From: Megaustenia siamemsis
Lineage: Eukaryota > Mollusca > Gastropoda > Stylommatophora > Ariophantidae
Direction: 5' to 3'
Assembly (NCBI GenBank): GCA_032433765.1
Contig: JAVIAB010000051.1
Span: 81,856,847-81,920,846 of the forward strand
Length of the DNA stretch: 64,000 nucleotides
Part shown: positions 42,001-53,999 of the stretch, piece after piece
Position numbering within the stretch: the first letter of the stretch is position 1
Layout of the letters: every line of letters starts with the position of its first letter
Program-made: the position numbers and the translations under genes
Notes under the pieces: model-generated
Databases searched by the model: none
Seen by the model: the letters and a program-made list of their open reading frames with translations, nothing else
Told to the model about the DNA's origin: nothing

Positions 42001-45000
42001 GGTGGCTAGTAGGTGTTTCATGTCTCAGTGGCTAGTAGGTGTTTCATGTCTCAGTGGCTAGTAGGTGTTTCATGTCTCAGTGGCTAGTAGGTGTTTCATG
42101 TCTCAGTGGCTAGTAGGTGTTTCATGTCTCAGTGGCTAGTAGGTGTTTTATGTCTCGGTGGCTAGTAGGTGTTTCATGTCTCAGTGGCTAGTAGGTGTTT
42201 TATGTCTCAGTGGCTAGTAGGTGTTTCATGTCTCGGTGGCTAGGAGGTGTTTTATGTCTCAGTGGCTAGTAGGTGTTTTATGTCTCAGTGGCTAGTAGGT
42301 GTTTTATGTCTCAGTGGCTATTAGGTGTTTTATGTCTCAGTGGCTAGTAGGTGTTTCATGTCTCAGTGGCTAGTAGGTGTTTTATGTCTCGTGGCTAGTA
42401 GGTGTTTCATGTCTCAGTGGCTAGTAGGTGTTTTATGTCTCAGTGGCTAGTAGGTGTTTCATGTCTCGGTGGCTAGTAGGTGTTTTATGTCTCAGTGGCT
42501 AGTAGGTGTTTCATGTCTCGGTGGCTTGTAGATATCTCATGTCTCGGTGGCTAGTAGGTGTTTCATGTCTCAGTGGCTAGTAGGTGTTTCATGTCTCAGT
42601 GGCTAGTAGGTGTTTTATGTCTCAGTGGCTAGTAGGTGTTTCATGTCTCAGTGGCTAGTAGGTGTTTTATGTCTCAGTGGCTAGTAGGTGTTTCATGTCT
42701 CGGTGGCTTGTAGGTATCTCATGTCTCGGTGGCTAGTAGGTATCTCATGTCTCGGTGGCTAGTAGGTATCTCATGTCTCAGTGGCTAGTAGGTATCTCAT
42801 GTCTCGGTGGCTAGTAGGTATCTCATGTCTCAGTGGCTAGTAGGTATCTCATGTCTTGGTGGCTAGTAGGTATCTCATGTCTTGGTGGCTAGTAGGTATC
42901 TCATGTCTCGGTGGCTAGTAGGTATCTCATATCTTGGTGGCTTGTAGGTATATCATGCCTTGTTGGCTAGTAGGTATCTCATGTCTAGGTGGCTAGTAGG
43001 TATCTCATGGCTTGGTGGCTAGTAGATATCTCATGTATCGGTGGCTAGTAGGTATCTCATGTCTCGGTGTCTAGTAGGTATCTCATGTCTCAGTGGCTAG
43101 TAAATATCTCATGTCTTGGTGGCTAGTATGTATCTCATGTCTCGGTGGGTAGTAGATATCTCATGTCTTGGTGGCTAGTAGGTATCTCATGTCTCGGTGG
43201 GTAGTAGGTATCTCATGTCTAGGTGTCTAGTAGGTATCTCATGTCTCGGTGTCTAGTAGGTATCTCATGTCTCGGTGGGTAGTAGATATCTCATGTCTTG
43301 GTGGCTAGTAGGTATCTCATGTCTTGGTGGCTAGTAAATATCTCATGTCTTCGTGGCTAGTAGATATCTCATGTCTAGGTGTCTAGTAGGTATCTCGTGT
43401 CTCTGTGGCTAGTACGTGTCTCATGTCTCGGTGGCTTGTAGGTATCTTATGTCTCGGTGGCTAGTAGGTATCTCATGTCTCGGTGGCTAGTAGGTATCTC
43501 ATGTCTCGGTGGCTAGTAGGTATCTCATGTCTCAGTGGCTAGTAGGTATCTCATGTCTCAGTGGATAGTGGGTATCTCAAGTCACGATGGCTAGTGGGTT
43601 ATCTCAAATTAAGATGGCTAGTGGGTTATTTCAAGTTAAGATGGCTAGTGGGTTATCTCAAGTTAAGATGGCTAGTGGGTATCTCAAGTTAAGATGGCTA
43701 GTGGGTTATCTCATGTTAAGATGGCTATTGGGTATCTCAAATTAAGATGGCTAGTGGGTATCTCAAGTTAAGATGGCTAAGAAGGTATCTCAAGTTAAGA
43801 TGGCTAGTGGGTATCTCAAGTTAAGATGGCTAGTGGGAATCTCAAGTTAAGATGGCTAGTGGGTATCTCAAGTTAAGATGGCTAATGTGTATCTCAAGTT
43901 AAGATGGCTAGTGGGTATCTCAAGTTAAGATGGCTAGTGGGTATCTCAAGTTAAGATGGCTAGTGGGTATCTCAAGTTAAGATGGCTAGTGGGTATCTCA
44001 AGTTAAGATGGCTAGTCGGTATCTCAAGTTAAGATGGCTAATTGGTATCTCATGTTAAGATGGCTAGTGGGTATCTCAAGTTAAGATGGCTAGTGGGTAT
44101 CTCATGTCTCGGTGGGTAGTAGGTATCTCATGTCTTGGTGGCTAGTAAATATCTCATGTCTTCGTGGCTAGTAGATATCTCATGTCTAGGTGTCTAGTAG
44201 GTATCTCGTGTCTCTGTGGCTAGTACGTGTCTCATGTCTCGGTGGCTTGTAGGTATCTTATGTCTCGGTGGCTAGTAGGTATCTCATGTCTCGGTGGCTA
44301 GTAGGTATCTCATGTCTCGGTGGCTAGTAGGTATCTCATGTCTCGGTGGCTAGTAGGTATCTCATGTCTCAGTGGCTAGTAGGTATCTCATGTCACAGTG
44401 GATAGTGGGTATCTCAAGTCACGATGGCTAGTGGGTTATCTCAAGTTAAGATGGCTAGTGGGTTATCTCAAGTTAAGATGGCTAGTGGGTTATCTCAAGT
44501 TAAGATGGCTAGTGGGTATCTCAAGTTAAGATGGCTAGTGGGTATCTCAAGTTAAGATGGCTAGTGGGTTATCTCAAGTTAAGATGGCTAGTGGGTTATC
44601 TCATGTTAAGATGGCTAGTGGGTATCTCAAGTTAAGATGGCTAGTGGGTATCTCAAGTTAAGATGGCTAGTAGGTATCTCAAGTTAAGATGGCTAGTGGG
44701 TATCTCAAGTTAAGATGGCTAGTGGGTATCTCAAGTTAAGATGGCTAGTGGGTATCTCAAGTTAAGATGGCTAGTGGGTATCTCAAGTTAAGATGGCTAG
44801 TCGGTATCTCAAGTTAAGATGGCTAATGGGTATCTCAAGTTAAGATGGCTAGTGGGTATCTCAAGTTAAGATGGCTAGTGGGTATCTCATGTCTCGGTGG
44901 GTAGTAGATATCTCATGTCTTGGTGGCTAGTAGGTATCTCATGTCTTGGTGGCTAGTAAATATCTCATGTCTTCGTGGCTTGTAGATATCTCATGTCTAG

Positions 45001-45860
45001 GTGTCTAGTAGGTATCTCGTGTCTCTGTGGCTAGTACGTGTCTCATGTCTCGGTTACTTGTAGGTATCTTATGTCTCGGTGGCTAGTAGGTATCTCATGT
45101 CTCGGTGGCTAGTAGGTATCTCATGTCTCGGTGGCTAGTAGGTATCTCATGTCTCGGTGGCTAGTAGGTATCTCATGTCTCAGTGGCTAGTAGGTATCTC
45201 ATGTCACAGTGGATAGTGGGTATCTCAAGTCACGATGGCTAGTGGGTTATCTCAAGTTAAGATGGCTAGTGGGTTATCTCAAGTTAAGATGGCTAGTGGG
45301 TTATCTCAAGTTAAGATGGCTAGTGGGTATCTCAAGTTAAGATGGCTAGTGGGTATCTCAAGTTAAGATGGCTAGTGGGTTATCTCAAGTTAAGATGTCT
45401 AGTGGGTTATCTCATGTTAAGATGGCTAGTGGGTATCTCAAGTTAAGATGGCTAGTGGGTATCTCAAGTTAAGATGGCTAGTAGGTATCTCAAGTTAAGA
45501 TGGCTAGTGGGTATCTCAAGTTAAGATGGCTAGTGGGTATCTCAAGTTAAGATGGCTAGTGGGTATCTCAAGTTAAGATGGCTAGTGGGTATCTCAAGTT
45601 AAGATGGCTAATGTGTATCTCAAGTTAAGATGGCTAGTGGGTATCTCAAGTTAAGATGGCTAGTCGGTATCTCAAGTTAAGATGGCTAATGGGTATCTCA
45701 AGTTAAGATGGCTAGTGGGTATCTCAAGTTAAGATGGCTAGTGGGTATCTCAAGTTAAGATGGCTAATGGGTATCTCAAGTTAAGATGGCTAGTGGGTAT
45801 CTCAAGTTAAGATGGCTAGTGGGTATCTCAAGTTAAGATGGCTAGTGGGTATCTCAAGTT
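39040..45860. repeat. 6.8-kb 26-bp minisatellite
   Basis: Roughly 260 units of 26 bp built on GTGGCTAGTAGGTATCTCAT then GTCTC(G/A). Sub-blocks differ: mixed TATCTC/TGATTC/TGTTTC types at 39.0-42.7 kb, TATCTC types to 43.57 kb, and AAGATGGCTAGTGGGTATCT with CAAGTT from 43.57 kb. Some units are 27 bp (GGGTTATCTC). Every unit carries TAG and the period is not divisible by three, so no long frame exists. The array ends cleanly at 45,860. Confidence 0.97.
43150..45860. repeat. 811-bp higher-order repeat inside the 26-bp array
   Basis: A rare unit series (GTCTAGTAGGTATCTCGTGT followed by CTCTGTGGCTAGTACGTG) occurs at 43,381, 44,192 and 45,003, exactly 811 bp apart each time. The blocks between share the same order of variant units, including the switch from GGTGGCTAGTAGG to AAGATGGCTAGTGGG. 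Confidence 0.9.
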
Positions 45861-46715
<855 letters not shown>

Positions 46716-49605
46716 ACCGTTAGCTTAAATGACTGTCACCTTTTGACTTTCGATTGTCATATTTTTTGACTGCCAAATGTCGAAATGTGATTGTCATATT
46801 TTCTGACTGTAACTTTCTACTTTTGATGGTCATATATTCTGACTGTCAACTTAAGAATTTTGATTGTCATGATTTCTGACTGTCAACTTTTAACTGTCAT
46901 GATTTCTGACTGTCAACTTTTAACTGTCATGATTTCTGACTGCCAACTTTTAACTGTCATGATTTCTGACTGTCAACTTTTAACTGTCATGATTTCTGAC
47001 TGTAAACTTATAACTGTCATGATTTCTGACTGCCAACTTTTAACTGTCATGATTTCTGACTGTCAACTTTACATCGTCATGTTTTCTGACTGTCAACTTT
47101 TCATTGTCATGTTTTCTGACTGTCAACTTTTAACTGTCATGTTTTCTGACTGTCAACTTTTCATTGTCATGTTTTCTGACTGTCAACTTTTAACTGTCAT
47201 GTTTTCTGACTGTCAACTTTTCATTGTCATGTTTTCTGACTGTCAACTTTTAACTGTCATGTTTTCTGACTGTCAACTTTTCATTGTCATGTTTTCTGAC
47301 TGTCAACTTTTAACTGTCATGTTTTCTGACTGTCAACTTTTAACTGTCATGTTTTCTGACTGTCAACTTTTCATTGCCATGTTTTCTGACTGCCAGCTTT
47401 TAACTGTCATGTTTTCTGACTGCCAACCTTTCATTGTCATGTTTTCTGAATGTCAACTTTTAACTGTCATGTTTTCTGACTGTCAACTTTTAACTTTCAT
47501 GTTTTCTGACTTCCAACTTTTCATTGTCAAGTTTTCTGACTGTCAACTTTTAACTGTCATGTTTTCTGACTGCCAAATTTTCATTGTCATGTTTTCTGAC
47601 TGTCAACTTTTCACTGTCATGTTTTCTGACTGTCAACTTTAACTGTCATGTTTTCTGACTGTCAACTTTTCATTGCCATGTTTTCTGACCGCCAGCTTTT
47701 AACTGTCATGTTTTCTGACTGCCAACTTTTCATTGTCATGTTTTCTGAATGTCACCTTTTAACTGTCATGTTTTCTGACTGTCAACCTTTAACTGTCATG
47801 TTTTCTGACTGTCATGTTTTCTGACTGCCAACTTTTCATTGTAATGTTTTCTGAATGTCAACTTTTAACTGTCATGTTTTCTGACTGTCAACTTTTAACT
47901 TTCATGTTTTCTGACTGCCAACTTTTCATTGTCATGTTTTCTGACTGTCAACTTTTAACTGTCATGTTTTCTGACTGCCAACTTTTCATTGTCATGTTTT
48001 CTGACTGACAACTTTTAACTGTCATGTTTTCTGACTGTCAACTTTTAACTGTTATGTTTTCTGACTGTTAACTTTTCATTGCCATGTTTTCTGACTGCCA
48101 GCTTTTAACTGTCATGTTTTCTGACTGCCAACTTTTCATTATCATGTTTTCTGACTGCCAACTTTTCATTGTCATGTTTTCTGAATGTCAACTTTTAACT
48201 GTCATGTTTTCTGACTGTCAACTTTTAACTGTCATGTTTTCTGACTGTCAACTTTTAACTGTCATGTTTTCTGACTGTCAACTTTTCATTGTAATGTTTT
48301 CTGAATGTCAACTTTTAACTGTCATGTTTTCTGACTGTAAACTTTTAACTTTCATGTTTTCTGACTGCCAACTTTTCATTGTCATGTTTTCTGACTGTCA
48401 ACTTTTAACTGTCATGTTTTCTGACTGTCAACTTTTCATTGTCATGTTTTCTGACTACCAACTTTTAACTGTCATGTTTTCTGACTGTCAACTTTTCATT
48501 GTCATGTTTTCTTACTGTCAACTTTTAACTGTCATGTTTTCTGACTGTCAACTTTTCATTGTCATGTTTTCTGACTGTCAACTTTTAACTGTCATGTTTT
48601 CTGACTGTCAACTTTTAACTGTCATGTTTTCTGACTGTCAACTTTTCATTGCCATGTTTTCTGACTGCCAGCTTTTAACTGTCATGTTTTCTGACTGCCA
48701 ATCTTTCATTGTCATGTTTTCTGAATGTCAACTTTTAACTGTCATGTTTTCTGACTGTCAACTTTTAACTTTCATGTTTTCTGACTTCCAACTTTTCATT
48801 GTCAAGTTTTCTGACTGTCAACTTTTAACTGTCATGTTTTCTGACTGCCAAATTTTCATTGTCATGTTTTCTGACTGTCAACTTTTAACTGTCATGTTTT
48901 CTGACTGTCAACTTTAACTGTCATGTTTTCTGACTGTCAACTTTTCATTGTCATGTTTTCTGACTGCCAACTTTTCATTGTCATGTTTTCTGAATGTCAA
49001 CTTTTAGCTGTCATGTTTTCTGACTGTCAACTTTTAACTGTCATGTTTTCTGACTGTCAACTTTTAACTGTCATGTTTTCTGACTGCCAACTTTTCATTG
49101 TAATGTTTTCTGAATGTCAACTTTTAACTGTCATGTTTTCTGACTGTCAACTTTTAACTTTCATGTTTTCTGACTGCCAACTTTTCATTGTCATGTTTTC
49201 TGACTGTCAACTTTTAACTGTCATGTTTTCTGACTGCCAACTTTTCATTGTCATGTTTTCTGACTGACAACTTTTAACTGTCATGTTTTCTGACTGTCAA
49301 CTTTTAACTGTTATGTTTTCTGACTGTCAACTTTTCATTGCCATGTTTTCTGACTGCCAGCTTTTAACTGTCATGTTTTCTGACTGTCAACTTTTCATTG
49401 TTATGTTTTCTGACTGCCAACTTTTCATTGTCATGTTTTCTGAATGTCAACTTTTAACTTTCATGTTTTCTGACTGTCAACTTTTAACTGTCATGTTTTC
49501 TGACTGCCAACTTTTCATTGTCATGTTTTCTGACTGCCAACTTTTCATTGTCAAGTTTTCTGACTGCCAACTTTTCATTGTCATGTTTTCTGAATGTCAA
49601 CTTTT
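46716..49605 (+). repeat. 30-bp minisatellite with open decapeptide frame
   Basis: More than ninety 30-bp units made of GTCATGTTTTCTGACTGTCA and ACTTTTAACT or ACTTTTCATT. The left 150 bp is degenerate (GACTTTCGATTGTCATATTT). One plus-strand frame translates as repeats of MFSDCQLLTV / MFSDCQLFIV; the other five frames meet a stop in the consensus unit. This gives open runs of 260 (46,860-47,642), 277 (48,084-48,917), 114 (48,923-49,267) and 136 codons (49,283-49,693). Breaks come from single-base losses at about 47,640 and 48,914 and from short units near 47,800. Common changes TGT/TGC and GTC/GTA/GTT are silent, but others change residues. No signal peptide, intron or promoter evidence was seen; coding is unproven. 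Confidence 0.95.
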
Positions 49606-49890
49606 ATTTCATCCTCGTGTGTGTGTGTTGTGTGTAGTGTGTTATGGTGTGTGTGTCTTATGTGTTTGGCGTGTGTTTGGTGTGTGTGTGTGATGTGGTG
49701 TGTGCGTGTGTGCATGAGTGCGTGTGCGGCTAATTCGCCAATATTATTGTTCTAGTGAATGCTAAATTTCCTTGATTAAAAAAAAAAAAAATTTAGTTAC
49801 AAATCTCTAGAGCGTTAGAGACACCAACAGAGCAAACAAAATAAAAATAAAGAAGTGAAAAATGGCAAAACCTTGTTGTTTTATGCAGGC
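47341..49890. repeat. 1,275-bp higher-order repeat in the 30-bp array (approximate right limit)
   Basis: Distinctive units recur 1,275 bp apart: TTCCAACTTTTCATTGTCAA at 47,511 and 48,786, TAACTGTCATG...CATTGCC at 47,341 and 48,616, and the 1-bp-deleted unit at 47,641 and 48,916. A block duplication therefore post-dates these mutations. The second copy ends with the array at about 49,605; the stated end is one full period and overshoots it. Confidence 0.8.
49606..49725 (+). repeat. GT-rich low-complexity stretch
   Basis: Imperfect (GT)n with GTGTGTGTTGTG-type interruptions, directly after the 30-bp array. Confidence 0.85.
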
Positions 49891-50268
49891 ACGAGGGATA
49901 TAAAAATAGAAAACTGGGGCATTAAGAAAATGCAGAAAAAAGGGGAAGAAATCAATTACTGAACACGACAGAAGTTCTCCCCCATGCTGCTAACAGGAAC
50001 CAACCATAATATAAATGTAAACGGTACAGATGGATTCTAAAATATATTACGTGTATTTTGTGTCTTTTTAAAATTTAAAATATCCCAAGAATAAAATGAT
50101 ATACAAGTTTAAGAGAAGTTACAAAAGTTAAAAAAAGAAGTTACAAAAGTGAAAACAAACTGAATTTTCAACAAATCTGTAGCAAACGACAAGTTTTTGA
50201 GTTTTTAATTTTATGGCTGATGAATTACGTCCTCTCAATCAGATTCTGACGAATGAGGCCATATTTTG
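49726..50268. other. unassigned AT-rich sequence
   Basis: No recognised feature. Confidence 0.5.
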
Positions 50269-50438
50269 ACTGATTCGCTACACATGCCTATATCTTAATC
50301 ATGATCGACTATGCATGCCTATATCTTAATCATGATCGACTATGCATGCCTATATCTTAATCAATGAATGACCATACATGCGTATATCTTAATCATGATC
50401 GACTACACATGGTTATGTCTTAATGATCAATTAAATAT
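50269..50438. repeat. 32-bp minisatellite, left part
   Basis: About five units of ATGCCTATATCTTAATCATG with ATCGACTA. It continues at 52,701 after removal of LINE-G. Confidence 0.9.
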
Positions 50439-50532
50439 CTATCTATTGGCCTTTCGAGCCGTAACCGGCCCATAGGGCGTAGACCAAGATACACCATCTC
50501 CTACATGAATTTTTTGTTCTAGCAGTTTTATT

Positions 50533-51174
50533 TTAAAGATATTTTATCAAATCTCGCCATCTGTCTCTGTTCTGTGCAAGCAGTTCTATCTCATTGAGGG
50601 AGCCGATTCCTGCTGTTCTTGCCTCTCTCATCAATGTTCTTCTCAGTGTCTCCCTGGGTCTTCCTCTTTTTCTTTTACCTGTTGTTTCCCATATGAGGGC
50701 TTGCTTTGCTATTCGGTTATTATCTCTTCTCATCACATGCCCAACATATGACCATCGTCTTTTCTTTATTACTGAAGATATTAGTGGTTGATTGGCGATT
50801 TCTCTAATTTCCTCGTTTGTTTTGAATTCGTTCCATGCTATACCAAGTATTTTCCTTAGACATTTATTTTCGAATGCGTTCAACTTTGTTTCTATATCTC
50901 TTGTTGTTTTCAAGCTTTCACACGCATACGTAAGGGTTGATAGTACATTTGATTTGAATAGCCTAAGTTTTGTGTTTGTGCTGATGAGTTTTGATTTCCA
51001 CAACTTTTCAAGGCTTCTGAAAGACATTGTTGCTTTAGCCATTCTGATTCTAATTTCTTTGCTCGTATCCCCTTCTCGATCAATGTGACTTCCAAGATAG
51101 ATAAAGTGATCGATCTCTTCTACTGGTTTGTTTTCCATGTATATTTTGTCACTTGTTGGAATTAAACTTTTCAT
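50533..51174 (-). pseudogene. LINE-G pol C-terminal part
   Basis: A 213-codon frame that continues the RT after the frameshift: KSLIPTSDKIYMENKPVEEI, DHFIYLGSHID, KEIRIRMAKATMSFRSLEKL, STLTYACESLKTTRDIETKL, RRWSYVGHVMRRDNN, GKRKRGRPRETLRRTLMREA and RDRWRDLIKYL before the stop at 50,533. The basic GRPR tail and GHVMRR block are typical ends of this type of LINE. Joined with the previous frame the enzyme would lack only its 5' endonuclease half. Confidence 0.9.
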
Positions 51175-52700
51175 GACTTTAGTCTTTTCATGATTGACCT
51201 CAAGCCAATTTTGCTGGCTATTGATGATAGTTCATTTGTGTTTTTCTCCTGCATCGTTTTTATCTGACTGCTGATGAGAACTATGTCATCAGCAAAGTCG
51301 AGGTCCTCCAAATGGTCTCCTTGTATCCATTCGATGCCTTTATTACCAGCGCAGCATTTCTTCATTATGAAGTCCATAACAATTCCAAATAACAAGGGCG
51401 ATAAAATACATCCTTGTTTAACCCCAGTTTCTATTGGGAAACATTCGCTCAGTCCTTCCTCTGTTCGAACTGCACATGTGTAACCATCATACATGTCTTT
51501 GATAATATTTATGATTTTTGATGGTAAACCATATTGCTTCAGAATTTTCCACAAAGAATCTCTATGAATACTATCAAATGCTTTTTTGAAGTCGATGAAG
51601 TGAAGTACAAAAGGTTTTTGCTTTTCAATGTGTTCCTCCAATATAAGTCGTAGAGTGAAAATGTGGTCAAGACAGCTTCTCCCTTTTCTAAACCCAGCCT
51701 GTTCTTCACGCATTACTGTATCTATTGAATCCTTTATTCTATTTAGGATGATTTTGTAGAATAACTTTGAGGCAACTGACAAAAGTGTCACGCCTCTCCA
51801 GTTGTTACAATCTCTAAGATTGCCTTTTTTTGGGATCTTAACAATGATTCCTTTTTTCCATTTATGAGGCGTCTTCTCTGTTTTCCAAATGATGTTGAAC
51901 ATTTTTTGGAGATGTATTAGATTATGGCTATCAATTGCCTTGAGGACCTCAGCTGTTAACTTATCCTCTCCAGCAGCCTTGTTATTGGTCATAAGCTTTA
52001 AGGTGGTTTCTATTTCACTCAAGGTGAAGTCATCTAAATTTACATCTAATTCTGCTGCTGGTGTTTCAGCTTCAAAATCTATTAAACTGTGGGGTAGTGG
52101 ACGGTTAAGAATTTCTTTGAAGTGTTCCGCCCAACGGGCTTTTATGTCTGCGCTTGTTGTTAGCATTAATCCAGATCTGTCTAGAATTAGTGTTTCACTG
52201 GATGTATAGGTGTTTGTCAGCATCTTTTGTACAGTATAAAGAGTTCTGCTGTCTCCTGTAATTGCAGCTGTCTCTGCTTTCTCTGCCAAGTTGTCTATAT
52301 AAGCTCTTGTATCTCTTCTTGCTGAACTTTTCACTTTGTTGTCTAATTCTTTGTATGTTGCTTTTGCCAGAACCTTTCCAAGATCTGTCTTTACATTAGT
52401 CATGGCTCTTTTCGCTTCTCTTCTTTCTTTGATGTATTTCCACGTGGTGTCTGAGATCCAAGCTCGTTTTTCCATTTTCTTCAGTCCAGCACTTGCTTCT
52501 GCTGCTGTCATTAGTATTTTGCTCTGTGAGTCCAACATTTCATTGATATCTAAGTCTATTTCACCGAGTGCTGTATAACAATTACTTAGCTCTATGTTAA
52601 ACTTTTCCTTTATGGCTTCATCTTTCAGTTTATGACTATCAATTTTATGTGTAATTGACCTCTTCTGTTGGTTTCTAAATTTTAATCTTATTTTCCCAAT
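51171..52700 (-). pseudogene. LINE-G reverse transcriptase
   Basis: The frame is open from the truncation (first Met at 52,538; 455 codons from there). Positions from that Met: linker helix-rich region 1-180; NKAAGEDKLTAEVLKA (185-201); KIPKKGNLRDCNNWRGVTLL (234-252); EEQAGFRKGRSCLDHIF (278-294); FIDFKKAFDSIHRDSLW with the first catalytic Asp (314-330); GVKQGCILSPLLFG (372-385); DLDFADDIVLIS with the catalytic pair (412-423). These are the standard motifs of LINE RTs. The last eleven residues (GLRSIMKRLKS) are out of frame: one lost base converts the expected GLEVNHEKTK-like run. The remainder continues in the next entry. Confidence 0.93.
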
Positions 52701-53960
52701 AATTAAATATGCCTATATCTTAATGATCGACTATATATGCCTATATCTTAATCAATGATCGACTATACATGCCTATATCTTAATGATCGATCACACATGC
52801 CTATCGACCATATATCTTAATTATCGACCATACCTGTCTATATCATAATCAATGATCGACTATACATGCCTATATCTTAATGATCGATCATACATGCCTA
52901 TCGACCATATATCTTAATTATCGACCATACCTGTCTATATCATAATCAATGATCGACTATACATGCCTATATCGTAATCACAGATAGACCATTCATGCCT
53001 ATATTTTAATCAATGATCGTTTGTGGATGTCATTTCAATCATTGGTCAACAACATGCGTCAATATTCCAATCATTGGTCAACAACATGCGTCAATATTCC
53101 AATCATTGGTCAACAACATGCGTCAATATTCCAATCATTGGTCAACAACATGCGTCAATATTCTAATCATTGGTCAACAACATGCGTCAATATTCCAATC
53201 ATTGGTCAACAACATGCGTCAATATTCTAATCATTGGTCAACAACATGCGTCAATATTCTAATCATTGGTCAACAACATGCGTCAATATTTCAATCACTG
53301 GTTTATGATATACATCAATATTTCAATCGCGCTGGTCTATGATAAACATCAATATTTCAATCACTGGTCTATGATATACATCAATATTTCAATCGCGCTG
53401 GTCTATGATAAACATCAATATTTCAATCACTGGTTTATGATATACATCAATATTTCAATCGCGCTGGTCTATGATAAACATCAATATTTCAATCACTGGT
53501 CTACGATATACATCAATATTTCAATCGCGCTGGTCTATGATATACATCAATATTTCAAACGCGCTGGTCTATGATATACATCAATATTCAACTCACTGGT
53601 AGATAATGAACACCGATATTTCCATCACTGGTCGATGATATACTTCAATATTTCAATCACTTATCTATGATAGACTCCCACATTTTTATCACTAAAACTC
53701 CCAATATTATTTTAAAAAATATTCTCATTATTTTTTTTTCAATCAGTGTCCAAAACGATTTGTTTATATATCATTGAAGGACAAACTAAGTACACCATTT
53801 TAATCACTATTAACCAAATGAGTTCATATCTCAATTACTGACCAACCATATAAGAGAAATTTGTAATTGAAATTATTGACTGACGATATAAATCGACATT
53901 TCAATCACTGATCGACAAATAAGCTGATTTCAACAACTGACAGACGATAACTGTGTTCTA
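52701..53960. repeat. 32-bp minisatellite, right part with three sub-blocks
   Basis: 52,701-53,010 has ATGCCTATATCTTAAT..ATCGACTA units as on the left. 53,044-53,290 has eight 32-bp units GGTCAACAACATGCGTCAAT then ATTCCAATCATT. 53,290-53,600 has alternating 31-33-bp units with GGTCTATGATATACATCAAT then ATTTCAATC(G)CGCT. To 53,960 the units decay. Aligned base by base (AATCA-TGGTC-...-CATCAATATTTC) the three types look like one ancestral 32-bp unit. Confidence 0.88.
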
Positions 53961-53999
53961 AAACTAATCGCTCACAATTGTTTGTTTGTTTGTTTTCAG

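Larger units (their letters stand above)
50439..52700 (-). mobile_element. LINE-G, young 5'-truncated insertion
   Basis: A 2.26-kb minus-strand LINE flanked by AATTAAATAT at 50429-50438 and 52701-52710 (10-bp TSD) inside the 32-bp minisatellite. The 3' UTR includes CGCCCTATGGGCCGGTTACG and ends with ATAGATAGATATTT. The RT frame is open from the truncation point at 52,700 with one single-base frameshift at about 51,200, which makes this the best-preserved LINE in the window. The endonuclease is missing by truncation. Confidence 0.95.

Noticed and set aside
46716..49605. CRISPR array
   Set aside because: Units are contiguous without unique spacers, no cas genes occur, and the DNA is animal. 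The same holds for the 23-, 26- and 32-bp arrays.
53013..53574. Frames with repeated NHWSTTCVNI/NNMRQYSNHW peptides
   Set aside because: Produced by the 32-bp minisatellite; three frames are open because the unit lacks stops by chance.
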